Part shown: piece by piece, positions 44,300 to 54,900 of the stretch
Position numbering within the stretch: the stretch's first letter is position 1
Layout: each line of letters starts with the position of its first letter
Source of the DNA: Timema cristinae
Taxonomy: Eukaryota > Arthropoda > Insecta > Phasmatodea > Timematidae
Length of the DNA stretch: 64,000 bases
Direction: 5' to 3'
Assembly: GCA_039000515.1 (NCBI GenBank)
Contig: JBCFYV010000001.1
Location: 54,783,904 to 54,847,903 of the forward strand
Position numbers and translations under genes: made by a program
Notes under the pieces: generated by a model
Seen by the model: the letters and a program-made list of their open reading frames with translations, nothing else
Told to the model about the DNA's origin: nothing
Database searches by the model: none

Positions 44300-46012
44300 A
44301 ACCAGTATATCCTGAGGATATAAGGATGTATCAATCAGACCTAGTCTCATCTAGTTTGTCCTGGCATCAGGTTTGGACTGTAACAGATATATATTTTGTT
44401 CTCATATTTCACGTAAATGAGTGTACAATACACTCTCACAATCTCAACTAGACGTGCTAGATATAAAAAAAAAAATCAAAGGCTAACATTCGCCATCCCA
44501 TATCTACCGTGACGTTTTATCAATGCCAATGGGGAAGGCGGACTACATGAAGCATTTTCATTTTTTATCATTAATCTATACCCTGAGGCGTGATTACTGT
44601 TCATTGACGGAGAGTAACTGTTTTACTACTTTTTTTAAAAATATGATGGTTTCCACAAGTTTTTTCGTTGTTAAAAATGTTAGCACTCACTTTCATGAAT
44701 ACATTTTTTTTTACATTCAATTTTTTTTTAAACATCTATCTCCATGCATGAAATATTTTTATGATTCGTATACCAATAAAAATTTATATGATCGTGAAAA
44801 AATATAGTGTTGGAAAGTATATTTATTTTTTGCTCTTAAATTATTTATTTCTAGCATTATTTAGTAGTACTAATAATCCTAATCTTGACTACTGAATATC
44901 TTGCACCTAAGCAATAATAGGCAAAGGAGGAACAATTTAGAAAAAATCTTTGAGAACACTAAGTTGATAATAAAAACATGACCACGCCATCAATGCCACA
45001 CCAAACTACAGTCCAACTTTCTTAGGAGGGGACTTTTAGAAAATACAAACATATTTGTTTGTGGCCAAAGTTGATAGCATTTTACTTTATTATTACTACT
45101 ATTTTATAGTTATTGATAATATACATCAACAAGGACAAATGACGATATATGATTATGCGAAGGTAAATCTAGTATCTTTTCTAGCTGTCAGTTAAAGTTC
45201 TTCCTTAGAAAATTGGATTTTAAATGATTTCAGCATATATATAATGTGACAATCAGTACAGGTGAATTTCAACGAATTATGATATGTTTATAATTTACTT
45301 ATCAATTTTAATTAGCATTTTTCTATCAAAGCTTTAAAAAAATAAGCTAATTTAAACAAATTGTTTTACAGTTTAGTTGCCACAGTGAAGCCGTACCAAA
45401 TTTTTAAATATTAGTGAAGGCTTTAGTTTAATTTTCTTGCAACCAAAATCCAAACTTGAATGCTACCTTTTGATTCTGATGGGTACCTATATATATATAT
45501 TCAGTTTTGTCAAAATCTATCAAATATTGGACAAATTCAAATGTGTTTGGGGAATCGCAGAGCAAAAGTAACTTTAGCTATTTTTTTTTAAATTTTAAAA
45601 AGAAAAAAATCTTAGAACATCATATGAATTGGTCTGGCACGCATAACATAAAATGCTTATCATAAAAAAATATTGACGAATTTTAAAATAATATTAAATA
45701 TATGTGCATTAAGCCCCCTGTACTCCCACACCTCATTAAAGCTGTTGTTCTAGTATCTCCACTTGAACTTATTAAAACACAACATCAAAACGAGACCGTG
45801 GTAATATACCATGAACAGAATACTACAATAATATTTTCCTCAGCGTGAAAACTCTCGTTTTCTAGACATTGAACTTCTCCAAGCGAATCCAAGGGGAAAG
45901 TAATCAACCAGAACACGAAATGGAAAAGAAACCCCTCCCCTCTCCTCGCCTTAGGTATAACTGTACGTGTCTAAGTGTAGTATTGTTGTTAGTATTGTTT
46001 CTAATCTTGTAG
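44300..46012. other. AT-rich stretch, no gene seen
   Basis: Single-copy in the window. A few T/A homopolymers and incidental ORFs made of Phe/Lys-rich codons. No recognisable element. Confidence 0.45.
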
Positions 46013-46192
46013 CGACATTGAGGCCAAGAATTCGCGCGTCGGAACGGAGATAATAAACAAATGCAAATGAGGCAAGAGACGCGGCAACGCCTCATGAAGA
46101 GCTTAGATGCGAAGCGGGAAAGGTTTACACCACTTTCAAAAGTGATCTTTGAAAGGACTAAAGTCCCGGATATATACATACGTGGCAAGTAA
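46013..46192 (+). CDS. Possible 3'-terminal coding exon, unknown
   Basis: A plus-strand open stretch from about 46022 ends at TAA 46190-46192 and encodes a Lys/Arg-rich C-terminus (MQMRQETRQRLMKSLDAKRE ... PDIYIRGK) from ATG 46061. It is GC-richer than its surroundings. It is preceded by a T-rich tract and TTGTAG (acceptor AG at 46011-46012), and the stop overlaps an AATAAA (46192-46197). No upstream exon was found in the AT-rich DNA before it. A minus-strand ORF overlaps but looks less protein-like. No family recognised; a TE-derived origin is not excluded. Confidence 0.28.
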
Positions 46193-46197
46193 ATAAA
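46192..46197 (+). promoter_or_regulatory. AATAAA overlapping the stop of the possible exon
   Basis: A canonical polyadenylation hexamer immediately after the candidate stop codon. In such AT-rich DNA the hexamer alone is weak evidence. Confidence 0.25.
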
Positions 46198-46240
46198 GTC
46201 AGAATATATATATATATATTTTTATTTATTTAATATATAT

Positions 46241-46504
<264 letters not shown>

Positions 46505-46522
46505 TAATATATATTTAATAAA

Positions 46523-46564
46523 TATTCAAATACTACACACATATACACATGTAGTATTTGAATA
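46523..46564. repeat. Perfect 15-bp inverted repeat with 12-nt loop
   Basis: TATTCAAATACTACA (46523-46537) is matched by TGTAGTATTTGAATA (46550-46564). Confidence 0.85.
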
Positions 46565-47000
46565 CATATATATATATAGTATAGTATATATAAACATGTG
46601 TATTAATTTATAAAGTACTTGGGTAAATAATAGATTGTCCTATCAAATTGTAGTTCTAAAATATTGTTCTTTACTAGTATATATGCTTGAATAAATATGA
46701 TGAACAACACAATTTTAGGTTTGTTTAAAAAATATATGTAGGGTGACATTGTCTATGTGAGCTTTTTATCTCACTGTACAAAGTGCAAAGTCCGTAGTTT
46801 GGCTTTTTCATGTTCCAAAGTGAGACTGTTCTTTTAGTCTATTAAAGGGTTTAAAAAAATGCATTCAGTAAAAATAAATCGAAAATTCGATTCAATTAGG
46901 TTCTGTGCCGTGGTCAATGCTATAAGTATGCAAAGATTAAGCTTTCCATGTTATTTAGCAAATTCTGGAAGTTGCGAAAAGAGACACACATTTGGTTATT

Positions 47001-47074
<74 letters not shown>

Positions 47075-47376
47075 GTGTGTGTGTGTTTGTGTGTTTACAA
47101 TAGATATCTTACGTTCCGACTAAAGGACGGCTAACAACCTAATGGTTGATTGATGAAAATGTTCTCTAAAAAAATCAGCTATGCATTGATATAATAAACA
47201 ATATTAAGAACTGGACTTACCAATGACCATGATATCATTATAACAAACTGTTCCGTAGCCTCATCATACATCAATTTTGAGATGGCAGCTCTTAATTATA
47301 GCTTTTAGATTTAAGAAATGTAGAATTAAGATTTATACAATTTAAATCATCATCTAACGCATTATCTTTGATAATA
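46565..47376. repeat. AT-rich DNA with a long (AT)n microsatellite
   Basis: (AT)n runs from about 47004 to 47060, followed by short (TG)n at 47076-47087. No gene; the ORF through the repeat is an artefact of TATA codons. Confidence 0.7.
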
Positions 47377-47414
47377 TAAGCTTTAATTAAATATATATAT
47401 ATATTTAATTAAAG

Positions 47415-47418
<4 letters not shown>
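47377..47418. repeat. 42-bp perfect palindrome
   Basis: TAAGCTTTAATTAAA, AT centre, TTTAATTAAAGCTTA; it borders the (TA)n(TG)n tract that abuts the LTR. Confidence 0.85.
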
Positions 47419-47482
<64 letters not shown>

Positions 47483-47490
<8 letters not shown>

Positions 47491-48075
47491 CATAATAATG
47501 TAAGGTTTGTTTTGGCAGGAAGTTAGCCCACGATGACACATTTCCTTGGTAGTCAAAGGTATTGGATTGCCTTCCTGTTGAGAACAGCCTCTAGCTGATA
47601 TAGCTTCATCCTGTTGACGAGCGAATTCTGGCGATAAATGGACCTTGGACTCGTGAGAACTGGGATCGACTTGTGAGGTGTGTGAGAAGAACACACAGTG
47701 GTTGTTGGGTGGCAGCGGTGCTGTAAGGATGTGTAGTCGGCTCACTGCGAGATAAGGAACTAGTTAACATGTAGTCTGGTCGGTTCACACCGGCTTAAGG
47801 GTCGATCCCGGGTCCATAAGTAGTGTCACGGGTTCCGTTATCGTGAGTGTTCCCTCGTCGCGGGGAATTTCGTAATATCGATGTAGCGTAGTAACTGTTT
47901 GGAGAAATAAATAGCTCATTGGGATAAACTTGCTAGCCTCATTCCCCACTTACCATCAATCCCAACCCCTACCACTCGGGGTCCATCCTGCCCATGTAAC
48001 ACCCCTTAGGGTGTCCCGGTAGTATAGTAGTTAGGGTTGGCTACCGGGGCAACCCAAATAAAAGGGGAAGTTACA
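47483..48075 (+). repeat. LTR, left copy, inverted relative to the right copy
   Basis: 593 bp with canonical ends TGTAAG...GTTACA on the plus strand. It equals the reverse complement of 50196-50786 with some substitutions and small indels. A (TG)n tract touches its outer edge (47459-47482). It contains GAGAAATAAATAGC and no ORF. Confidence 0.88.
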
Positions 48076-48076
48076 A

Positions 48077-48079
<3 letters not shown>

Positions 48080-48134
<55 letters not shown>

Positions 48135-48400
48135 GCACCGCGTCTTACTACCCATTCGGATTATACGCACTTACGCTAATGTGTAATGGTAGGGTGATTG
48201 TGAGATGAAATGAAGGACCTACAATTTAACGTGGAATCCGAACCACGGTGGAGGCCTGGCATTCCCCACATTCACAAGTTGTCTTGTCAGAGGTGAAGGA
48301 AGGGCTTGGTAATCAGATAAATCTGTGCCGGGACCGAGGATTGAACCCCGGCCACAAGCACAGAAGTCTGACACCTTACCCCTAGACCACTAGGTCACCC
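48080..48400 (-). mobile_element. tRNA-derived SINE, family A, inserted at the LTR/env junction
   Basis: A perfect 12-bp target duplication AAGTTACAAATT (48068-48079, 48401-48412). The minus strand begins GGGTGACCTAGTGGTCTAGG, box B GGGGTTCAATCCTCGG, and ends in the common tail and a long (AAT)n run (about 48080-48134). Insertion followed the LTR rearrangement because the duplication copies sequence spanning the LTR edge. Confidence 0.92.
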
Positions 48401-48403
48401 AAG

Positions 48404-48901
48404 TTACAAATTGAACAGTTTATTGTTTTCTACATTTAATTCCATTAAATCGAAATCTACCACTACTGTAAAACTGTTATCAGATAAGATGAGGTTTCCT
48501 GTCCTTTCAAACAGGACTCCACTCGGTAATTTCCTAATTTCTGTCACTTCACTTAGCACATTGTAAAACACACAAAAATAAAATACTAAAGCAACCATTT
48601 TAATGGCGCTTTCTGAGGTTATACGAATGAGAGGGGTACTCCGATGACGTTGGGGGGTGGGTGACCTTCTTCCTCCTGGCAGGCTGGTTCTCCCGCGTGA
48701 CTGGATGGGGTCGACTGGCATCGAACCTCTAACCGCTGCTAGGGCCACCACGTGACTTACTGGCGTCCTCGGAACCAGTGGTGTCTTCCTCGGACGACCT
48801 CTCGGCCGCACCTCCGTGTCGTTGTTACAAGGTACAGGGAAGAACTTACCCAAATATGGCTTAACCCTATTTGTGTGAACAATAACACTGCGAAAAGGCA
48901 G
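48404..48901 (-). pseudogene. Integrase C-terminal extension and env N-terminal remnant
   Basis: After the TAG at 48902-48904 the same frame continues through a polar integrase-tail-like stretch with an AT-hook-like RPRGRPRK, then reaches a Met at about 48598. A hydrophobic signal-peptide-like segment and roughly 45 residues of env-type extracellular sequence follow. It ends at a TAA supplied by the inverted LTR sequence copied in the SINE target duplication (48404-48406). Only the start of env is present; no furin site, fusion peptide or transmembrane anchor remains. This is an old, non-functional insect endogenous retroelement remnant. Confidence 0.6.
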
Positions 48902-49651
48902 CTATACCTTAATGGTTACCGGTGACAACACTTCTAACACTAAATATGGTCCTTTATACTGGAGTTGGAATTTCTTTATTTGACCACATTTTAGAACTGG
49001 ATTAGAAAGATACACTAAGTCTCCAACCCTGTATTTGGGTATAACACTCTTCTTGTTATACTGAGCCACCTCAAACTTTATTGCAGCATTGCCCTCTTCA
49101 CTCTCCCCTAAATCATATGTATTGACGTTGATTTTCCTTATTCTGTCCGCGAATTGCTCTATAGTTTCATCCGAACGTAACTTGCTTCGGGTCAACTGTT
49201 CTCGGTAATACCTAGTAGTATTATTCCTTTTAAAATGCTTTACCAGCTCTTGTTTCAGGGATTCATAAGTCGTAGCTTCCTTACATTCACTATGCGACAA
49301 GGTAAAATCCTGTGCTTCACCTGGAACCCGTAATTTGGCTATTGCTAATTTTTCACTATCGGTCCACCCACATAGTTCTGCTGACTGCTCTAACTTTGCG
49401 AAAAAGGTATACACACTATCCTCTGTTCTGCCTTGAAATACTGGTATACTAGGAATAAGAGAGAAATTCCTAACATACATGGTGGCTGTTATGGATTCGT
49501 TTCCCTGACTCGTATTAGCAGCATGGTTTGTACGTTCTTGCCTTAAAGTTTCGTTTTCTTCTTTTAAATCATGAATTTGTGTCATTAAAAGATCTATAGC
49601 TGTTTTTAAGTCGACATCTCGTCCTTCTAATCTTACTGGAGGGGTAGCCAT
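48902..49651 (-). pseudogene. Gag fused in frame to integrase GPY/F tail (internal pol deletion)
   Basis: 249 codons. Residues 1-45 include a coiled-coil stretch. About 65-197 is a retrotransposon capsid-type gag domain (FFAKLEQSAELCGWTDSEK, TYESLKQELVKHF, LRSDETIEQFADRIRKIN). Near residue 197 (about 49060) the sequence passes directly into an integrase C-terminal module (PKYRVGDLVYLSN, QYKGPYLVLEVLSPVTIKV, the GPY/F motif). Zinc knuckle, protease, RT and integrase core are absent. The frame is kept across the junction, then a TAG stops it. It could express a gag-only product but cannot be autonomous. Confidence 0.75.
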
Positions 49652-50195
49652 GATAACAATTTTGCATTGGAATAGTTTAAATTTTGGAATTATTTATCCG
49701 AATATAACAATGAAACTTCAGAATTTTAAATACATCCTAAGTAATAATTGAAGACACAAAATAGGTTAGACCATATCAAAGCAGTACAATTCCCTACCTT
49801 GGTGTTGTTGTTGTGGTGGTTGACGTTGGTGACGTCACTACTGACAGTTCCAGCTGGTTGAGATTGCTGACTTATCTTCTTTCTCGATGCTGATTACGTC
49901 TCTCCTGACAACAGCTGATATACGCGCACCCGCGTTATCACTCGTTCGTGCCTCGCGGTACAAGGTTTTATAGCTCATATCGTTTTTCTTCCACGCATAG
50001 CATTATCAAGCTAGTAGCACACGTAACTTTTAACCAACTAATATTGACATCAGTTTTAGAATGTTTTACTTATGTCCCGCATGTAATCACTTAACATCAC
50101 TTAATTCATTTTGGTATTACTCGAAAAGTCCTGACTCTCACATTTGTCATCACTTTATACTTGCAAAGTCCCGATCCTCACTTCTGACGCCAATT
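49652..50195 (-). other. Leader between right LTR and gag, with primer-binding-site-like sequence
   Basis: On the minus strand the LTR end GTTACA is followed by AAT and TGGCGTCAGAAGTGAGGATC, the expected position of a tRNA primer site starting TGG. The rest is untranslated leader of about 500 nt up to the gag ATG. Which tRNA would prime was not determined. Confidence 0.6.
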
Positions 50196-50786
50196 TGTAA
50201 CTTCCCCATTTATTTGGGTTGCCCCGGTAGCCAACCCTAACTACTATACTACCGGGACACCCTAGGGGGTGTTACATAGGCAGGATGGACCCCGAGCGGT
50301 AGGGGTTGGGATTGATGGTAAGTGGGGAATGAGGCTAGCAAGTTTATCCCAATGAGCTGTTTATTTATCCAAACAGTTACTACGCTACATCGATATTACG
50401 AAATTCCCGCGACGAGGGAACACTCACGATAACGGAACCCGTGACACTACTTATGGACCCGGGATCGACTCACAAGCTGGTGTGAACCGACTAGACTACA
50501 TGTTAACTAGTTCCTTATCTCTCAGCGAGCCAACTACTGTCCTTACAGCACCGCTGCCACCCAACAACCACTGTGTGTTCTTCTCACACACATCACAAGT
50601 CGATCCCAGTTCTCACGAGTCCAAGGTCCATTCATCGCCAGTATTCGCTCGTCAACAGGATGAAGCTATATGAGCTAGAGGCTGTTCTCAACAGGAAGGC
50701 AACACAATACTTTTGACTACCAAGGAAATGTGTCAGCGTGGGCTAACTTCCTGCCAGAACAAACCTTACATTATTATGCTCTTACA
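50196..50786 (-). repeat. LTR, right copy (5' LTR of the minus-strand gag)
   Basis: 591 bp; reads TGTAAG...GTTACA on the minus strand. Functionally placed as the 5' LTR because leader and gag follow it. The differences from the inverted left copy are scattered, so the two are not very recent duplicates. Confidence 0.88.
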
Positions 50787-51653
50787 TTAATATATAGTAA
50801 AAAACTGGTACAGTATAACTGTAGGAACAATTTAATTTCATTGTGTCTTTGCTATTAAATAATGATGAACATAGATATAAGAGTATTATTTATATTTATA
50901 ATAACTGGTATGGTGTATCATCATACAGTCTTTCTCTGTCTTTGATATTAATATAGATACAATCATTTACTAAAAACTCGTAGGATTTGTGAAAAAATAT
51001 ATTCCTAGTGGCATAAACACTTCATCAAAAATCATATAAATAAATGTAACCGTCAAAGAGCTTTAGTATAATTATATACTTATCTCTCAGAAACTAATGA
51101 CCTTGTACGAATATACTCACTTTGCTCATTGGAGGCCACACCCCCATCCCCCTGTGAGTTTTTTTTTTTTTTTTGCAAGTGGATATAAACTAATGTAATT
51201 TCAGAGGCATTTTTTGATAGTTCTTACCGTTTAGCCACAAGATACCCCCAAAGAAATGTCCGCACCGACTATAATGTTGCTCGGCCACTATACACTTTTT
51301 TAGAGGGCTATAAATTAATTTTTTTAACTTTTTGGAATTTCCCCGTCTATTACAAGCTAAAAGCTATAGGTTTTTATAATTTCAAGTTTCTAGCTCATCT
51401 GGATCTGGGTAAACATTAATGTAATTGAGTGAGTCAGCCATGTGGCTTTATAGTTTTATATATAATATAATTCCAAATAACATTTTTTTTTAGCTTTGTA
51501 AAATTCTCCAACATTACAATGATAAGTTATTTTGTATCTTAGATAGTTGGGAAAATATGAACAAAATTGGATCTTTCTATTCCCTTCAATTCATTTGAGA
51601 AATTTAATAGCGCAAACGTTAAATTTCAGGCAAATGTGAGCATAAGCGTAGCA
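50787..51653. other. AT-rich flank, no gene seen
   Basis: Contains a run of about 16 T at 51159-51174 and otherwise nothing recognisable. Confidence 0.45.
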
Positions 51654-51655
51654 AA

Positions 51656-51686
<31 letters not shown>

Positions 51687-51939
51687 ATATATATTAGCAC
51701 AGAGTCTTACTACCCGTTCGGGTTATACGCTTTAAGTACTAATTACGCTGATGGATTAGGAATTAGGAAGGTCGAATTAGAGGAAGTGAACCCGCATTTG
51801 CGTGGAGGAAGAGTGGAAAACCATTTAGGAAAAACCACCCCCAGTTCACCCGACCGAGATTCGATCCTCGATCTCCCCGTCCTCAGCAGTCGAGCGCAAT
51901 ACGTTTATCGCGTTAGCCAACTACGCCACTGAGGCGGGT
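51654..51939 (-). mobile_element. tRNA-derived SINE, family B, with (TA)n tail
   Basis: The head GACCCGCCTCAGTGGCGTAG, then TTGGCTAACGCG, and box B GAGGATCGAATCTCGG lie on the minus strand, with tail CGTATAACCCGAACGGGTAG and a (TA)n end. A short duplication CGTAGCA (51647-51653, 51940-51946) flanks it. Confidence 0.8.
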
Positions 51940-51946
51940 CGTAGCA

Positions 51947-54900
51947 CAAATGACTGAATGCATTTTAAACTACTTGTAGTATTGGTATCTGAACATTTTT
52001 GATTTCAGGGGGTCATGAGACGTTGAAATTTATAAAAATCTTTAGTTAATTTTAAAAAATATATATAATAACGTTCTTCTCACTTCGAAGGGTAGAGAGA
52101 AAAATATATAAAATCGGCTTGCTGTAGCTTATTTCTATCAAAAGAAATGAGAGTTTAATGAAATTTGTAATTTACTTTTGAATATTTTTGAAATATTATG
52201 AACTATCTCAGTGTAAAATCTTTGATTTTTTTAAATATGAAAATAGATTTTATATACTCCATGAATCATGATTGAAAGGGTCAAGGGCTTAAAATATAGA
52301 TTTGCATATGCGCGTGGTTCGGATATATTCCTTGAGTATTCGTGATACTCATGGGCCAGATAATAGTTGGTGGTATAGTGTGCTATCTTGTATTTGGGCT
52401 CAAAGTAGTTGACGTTTCATAGCAACGGGTTTTTGAAAATATCACTTATAAATAGGATGGTATTACTCACATGTGGATTTTATTGTACATAATATGACGA
52501 CACAATAGGAAGTATGAGTGAAGCTATTTATTGAAGGGTGTAACAAATATTTATAGCACTACACTCAAATGTAAACTAACTAATGAGGCCTATGAAACTA
52601 TGAGAAGCATCTTGTCAGTAACCTGCTTTCCACTCAAACCCGCGTCGTTTGTAACTGGAGCTCGCAACACGACCGTAACTCTATGGCCCATCTGACTTGC
52701 GTCTTAATCATTATATGGACTCGGGTAAGCGGTATCCGTACCTATCGATCCATGTTCTTCTCCCGGTTCATCGGATCTTCTTCACGAACCGTCCGGCTTC
52801 GTTACTGGTGCACCAAGAAAACCTAGGTTTTCTAGAAACCATCTTGAAGAAGTGAGTTTCTCCTCCTTTAGCTCAACCTTCTGGCCAATCAGCAACTAGT
52901 TAATTCCACCATTAATTGGCATTTTTCAGCACGCTACATATCTTGTAGGTAGTCAAGAAGGGTAGATCAGCATTTGCAGTTCATCGTATTTACCCGGTTT
53001 CTCCTAATTGCAATATACCTACTAAGTGGATTGATTAGAGAATAAAATAGAAAATTAAACTGAGCTTATAATATAAACAAAATATTGCAGTTATTAGTTT
53101 GTGTTTACCTTGTTTAAATACTCTGTTAACATATTTTAAATAGCTATAGTCCTTTTGATAATTATTGAGTTGGAAGTCTCATCGCACATACCCGTTTCTT
53201 GATTGTCAAAATGCAAGTCAGACTAATTAATTCACTGACAACGGAAACATTGTGCTCCTTTTGGATCGAATATTGGAGTCATTTTCCAACTCCGTGTCCT
53301 CTTAAGGAAAGGCCCACTAACCATGTATTGGCCCAGTATATTTTATCTTGTAAAAATATTGGTGCCAAGGCTTCACTTCTATTAAAAAAAAACAGATTAG
53401 CTTAACCTAGGGGATGGGGTGAATAATGTTAAAGGCCAGTTTTATCTCAAAGTTTTTTATGTCATTATAGTAAACTATAAAAATAATAAACTCAATTTCC
53501 CCTAGTCAAAATAGGTATCCTGTTAGTAAAATGCCAAGAAGTAAGGTTTTAATATCTCATTTTAGGGAAAAGAATTCTATGAAATTTTCAAGGGTAATTA
53601 AAATGAAACTGTTTTAAATTAAATCAGCTATGTTTAACATGACAAAGCTATTTATTTGATATTATTTACATGAACTTTAACTCACACAGCTTACTACTTT
53701 TATATTTGGTCACATTGTTCGGGTATAAGCCTACTCCTCCAAAGGGCTTCCATTCAATTTTAAGTTGCTACTATTACGAAAATTACTGTCTTATTAAGAA
53801 AGAATTTGTCATGACTTCTTTGGTTAAAATACTAATAGAATTAGTCTATTGTACATCAATTATAAAGTTATTAAGTTTTATCACAATTACATGAAAACTT
53901 ACGTTCCAAAAGACATAATTAGAATTCTTTTTAAACTATATAAATAAATGGTACGGAACTCCGCATGGACTTTATTGATCTATCTAAAAATTGAGATATT
54001 TACTCAAAATACGTAATATAATTTGTACCGACTCACTCTCACTCTAGTTACGGCTACAATAGACTAAAACACAGTTGCAGATTAAAGAAATATTTGAATT
54101 TTATTCAAAGTAACAAATAGTGTTAAAACAACAAGTTGTATGGCCTTACAGGTCTTACTGAAGTGTGTTAAAAAAACAAATAAATCTTAGCAAAAGCTTA
54201 AAAAAATAAGCTTGTCTAGAAGAGACCAATGAAAAAAACAATATAATTGTATTGTTTAAAGAAACTTTTCTAAATGATATACAAGTTTCTAATTCACCAC
54301 AGTGAATTAAGATCAAATAAAATCAAAAGGATAAAAAGTTTAAATTACTAAATATACAAAAATTAAAATACCTTACTTAATGAGCCTCTTTTAAATGGTT
54401 CACAAAGCGTCAGATTTATACCAATGAATACAGTCAAAACAGGTTTAAATCTATGAATAAATTTAAGTTTAAATATCGCACCAGATATTTACGTTAAAGC
54501 ATAAAGGTTTGACTTCCCAACTAAACTCAAGCCTTTGCGAGACAATTATCCTCATCACTATTAGAGAATTAAACCAAAAGCCCACATTTAAATATTTAAT
54601 ATCAAACTAGAAAAAGTTACGTTACAGAACTTGTAATTTTGCCTTAAAGAACCAGTGAATATTAAAGTCAAAACCGTATTAAACAACAAAATTAAGTTAC
54701 TTTAACATTAACTTCAAAGCAAATAAGTCTTCAAAATAACCAACAAAAGAAACATTATCAATTTAAAGAATTTAAATTACTTATAACCACAAAAGCCAAA
54801 AATTTAATATTTAACCTAAATATTGCAAGACATAAAAATAACCCAAACATGTGGCTATCTCTTTAAACCAAGAAAATACGATACTAGCGCCCAAGTGGCA

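Larger units (their letters stand above)
47483..50786 (-). mobile_element. Rearranged errantivirus/Ty3-gypsy-like LTR retrotransposon with inverted LTRs
   Basis: Right LTR (minus orientation), a primer-binding-site-like TGGCGTCAGAAGTG right after it, a leader, gag, an integrase tail, and an env N-terminus run in order on the minus strand. The protease, reverse transcriptase, RNase H and integrase core are missing. The far end meets a second LTR in the opposite orientation, so the element is not a simple provirus. Outer flanks (GTGTG and TTAAT) show no target duplication. The structure is observed; the cause (autointegration product, recombination of two copies, or misassembly) is open. Confidence 0.8.

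Noticed and set aside
46859..47134. Plus-strand ORF through (AT)n with Tyr-Ile repeats
   Set aside because: Artefact of the microsatellite; no start context or conserved composition.
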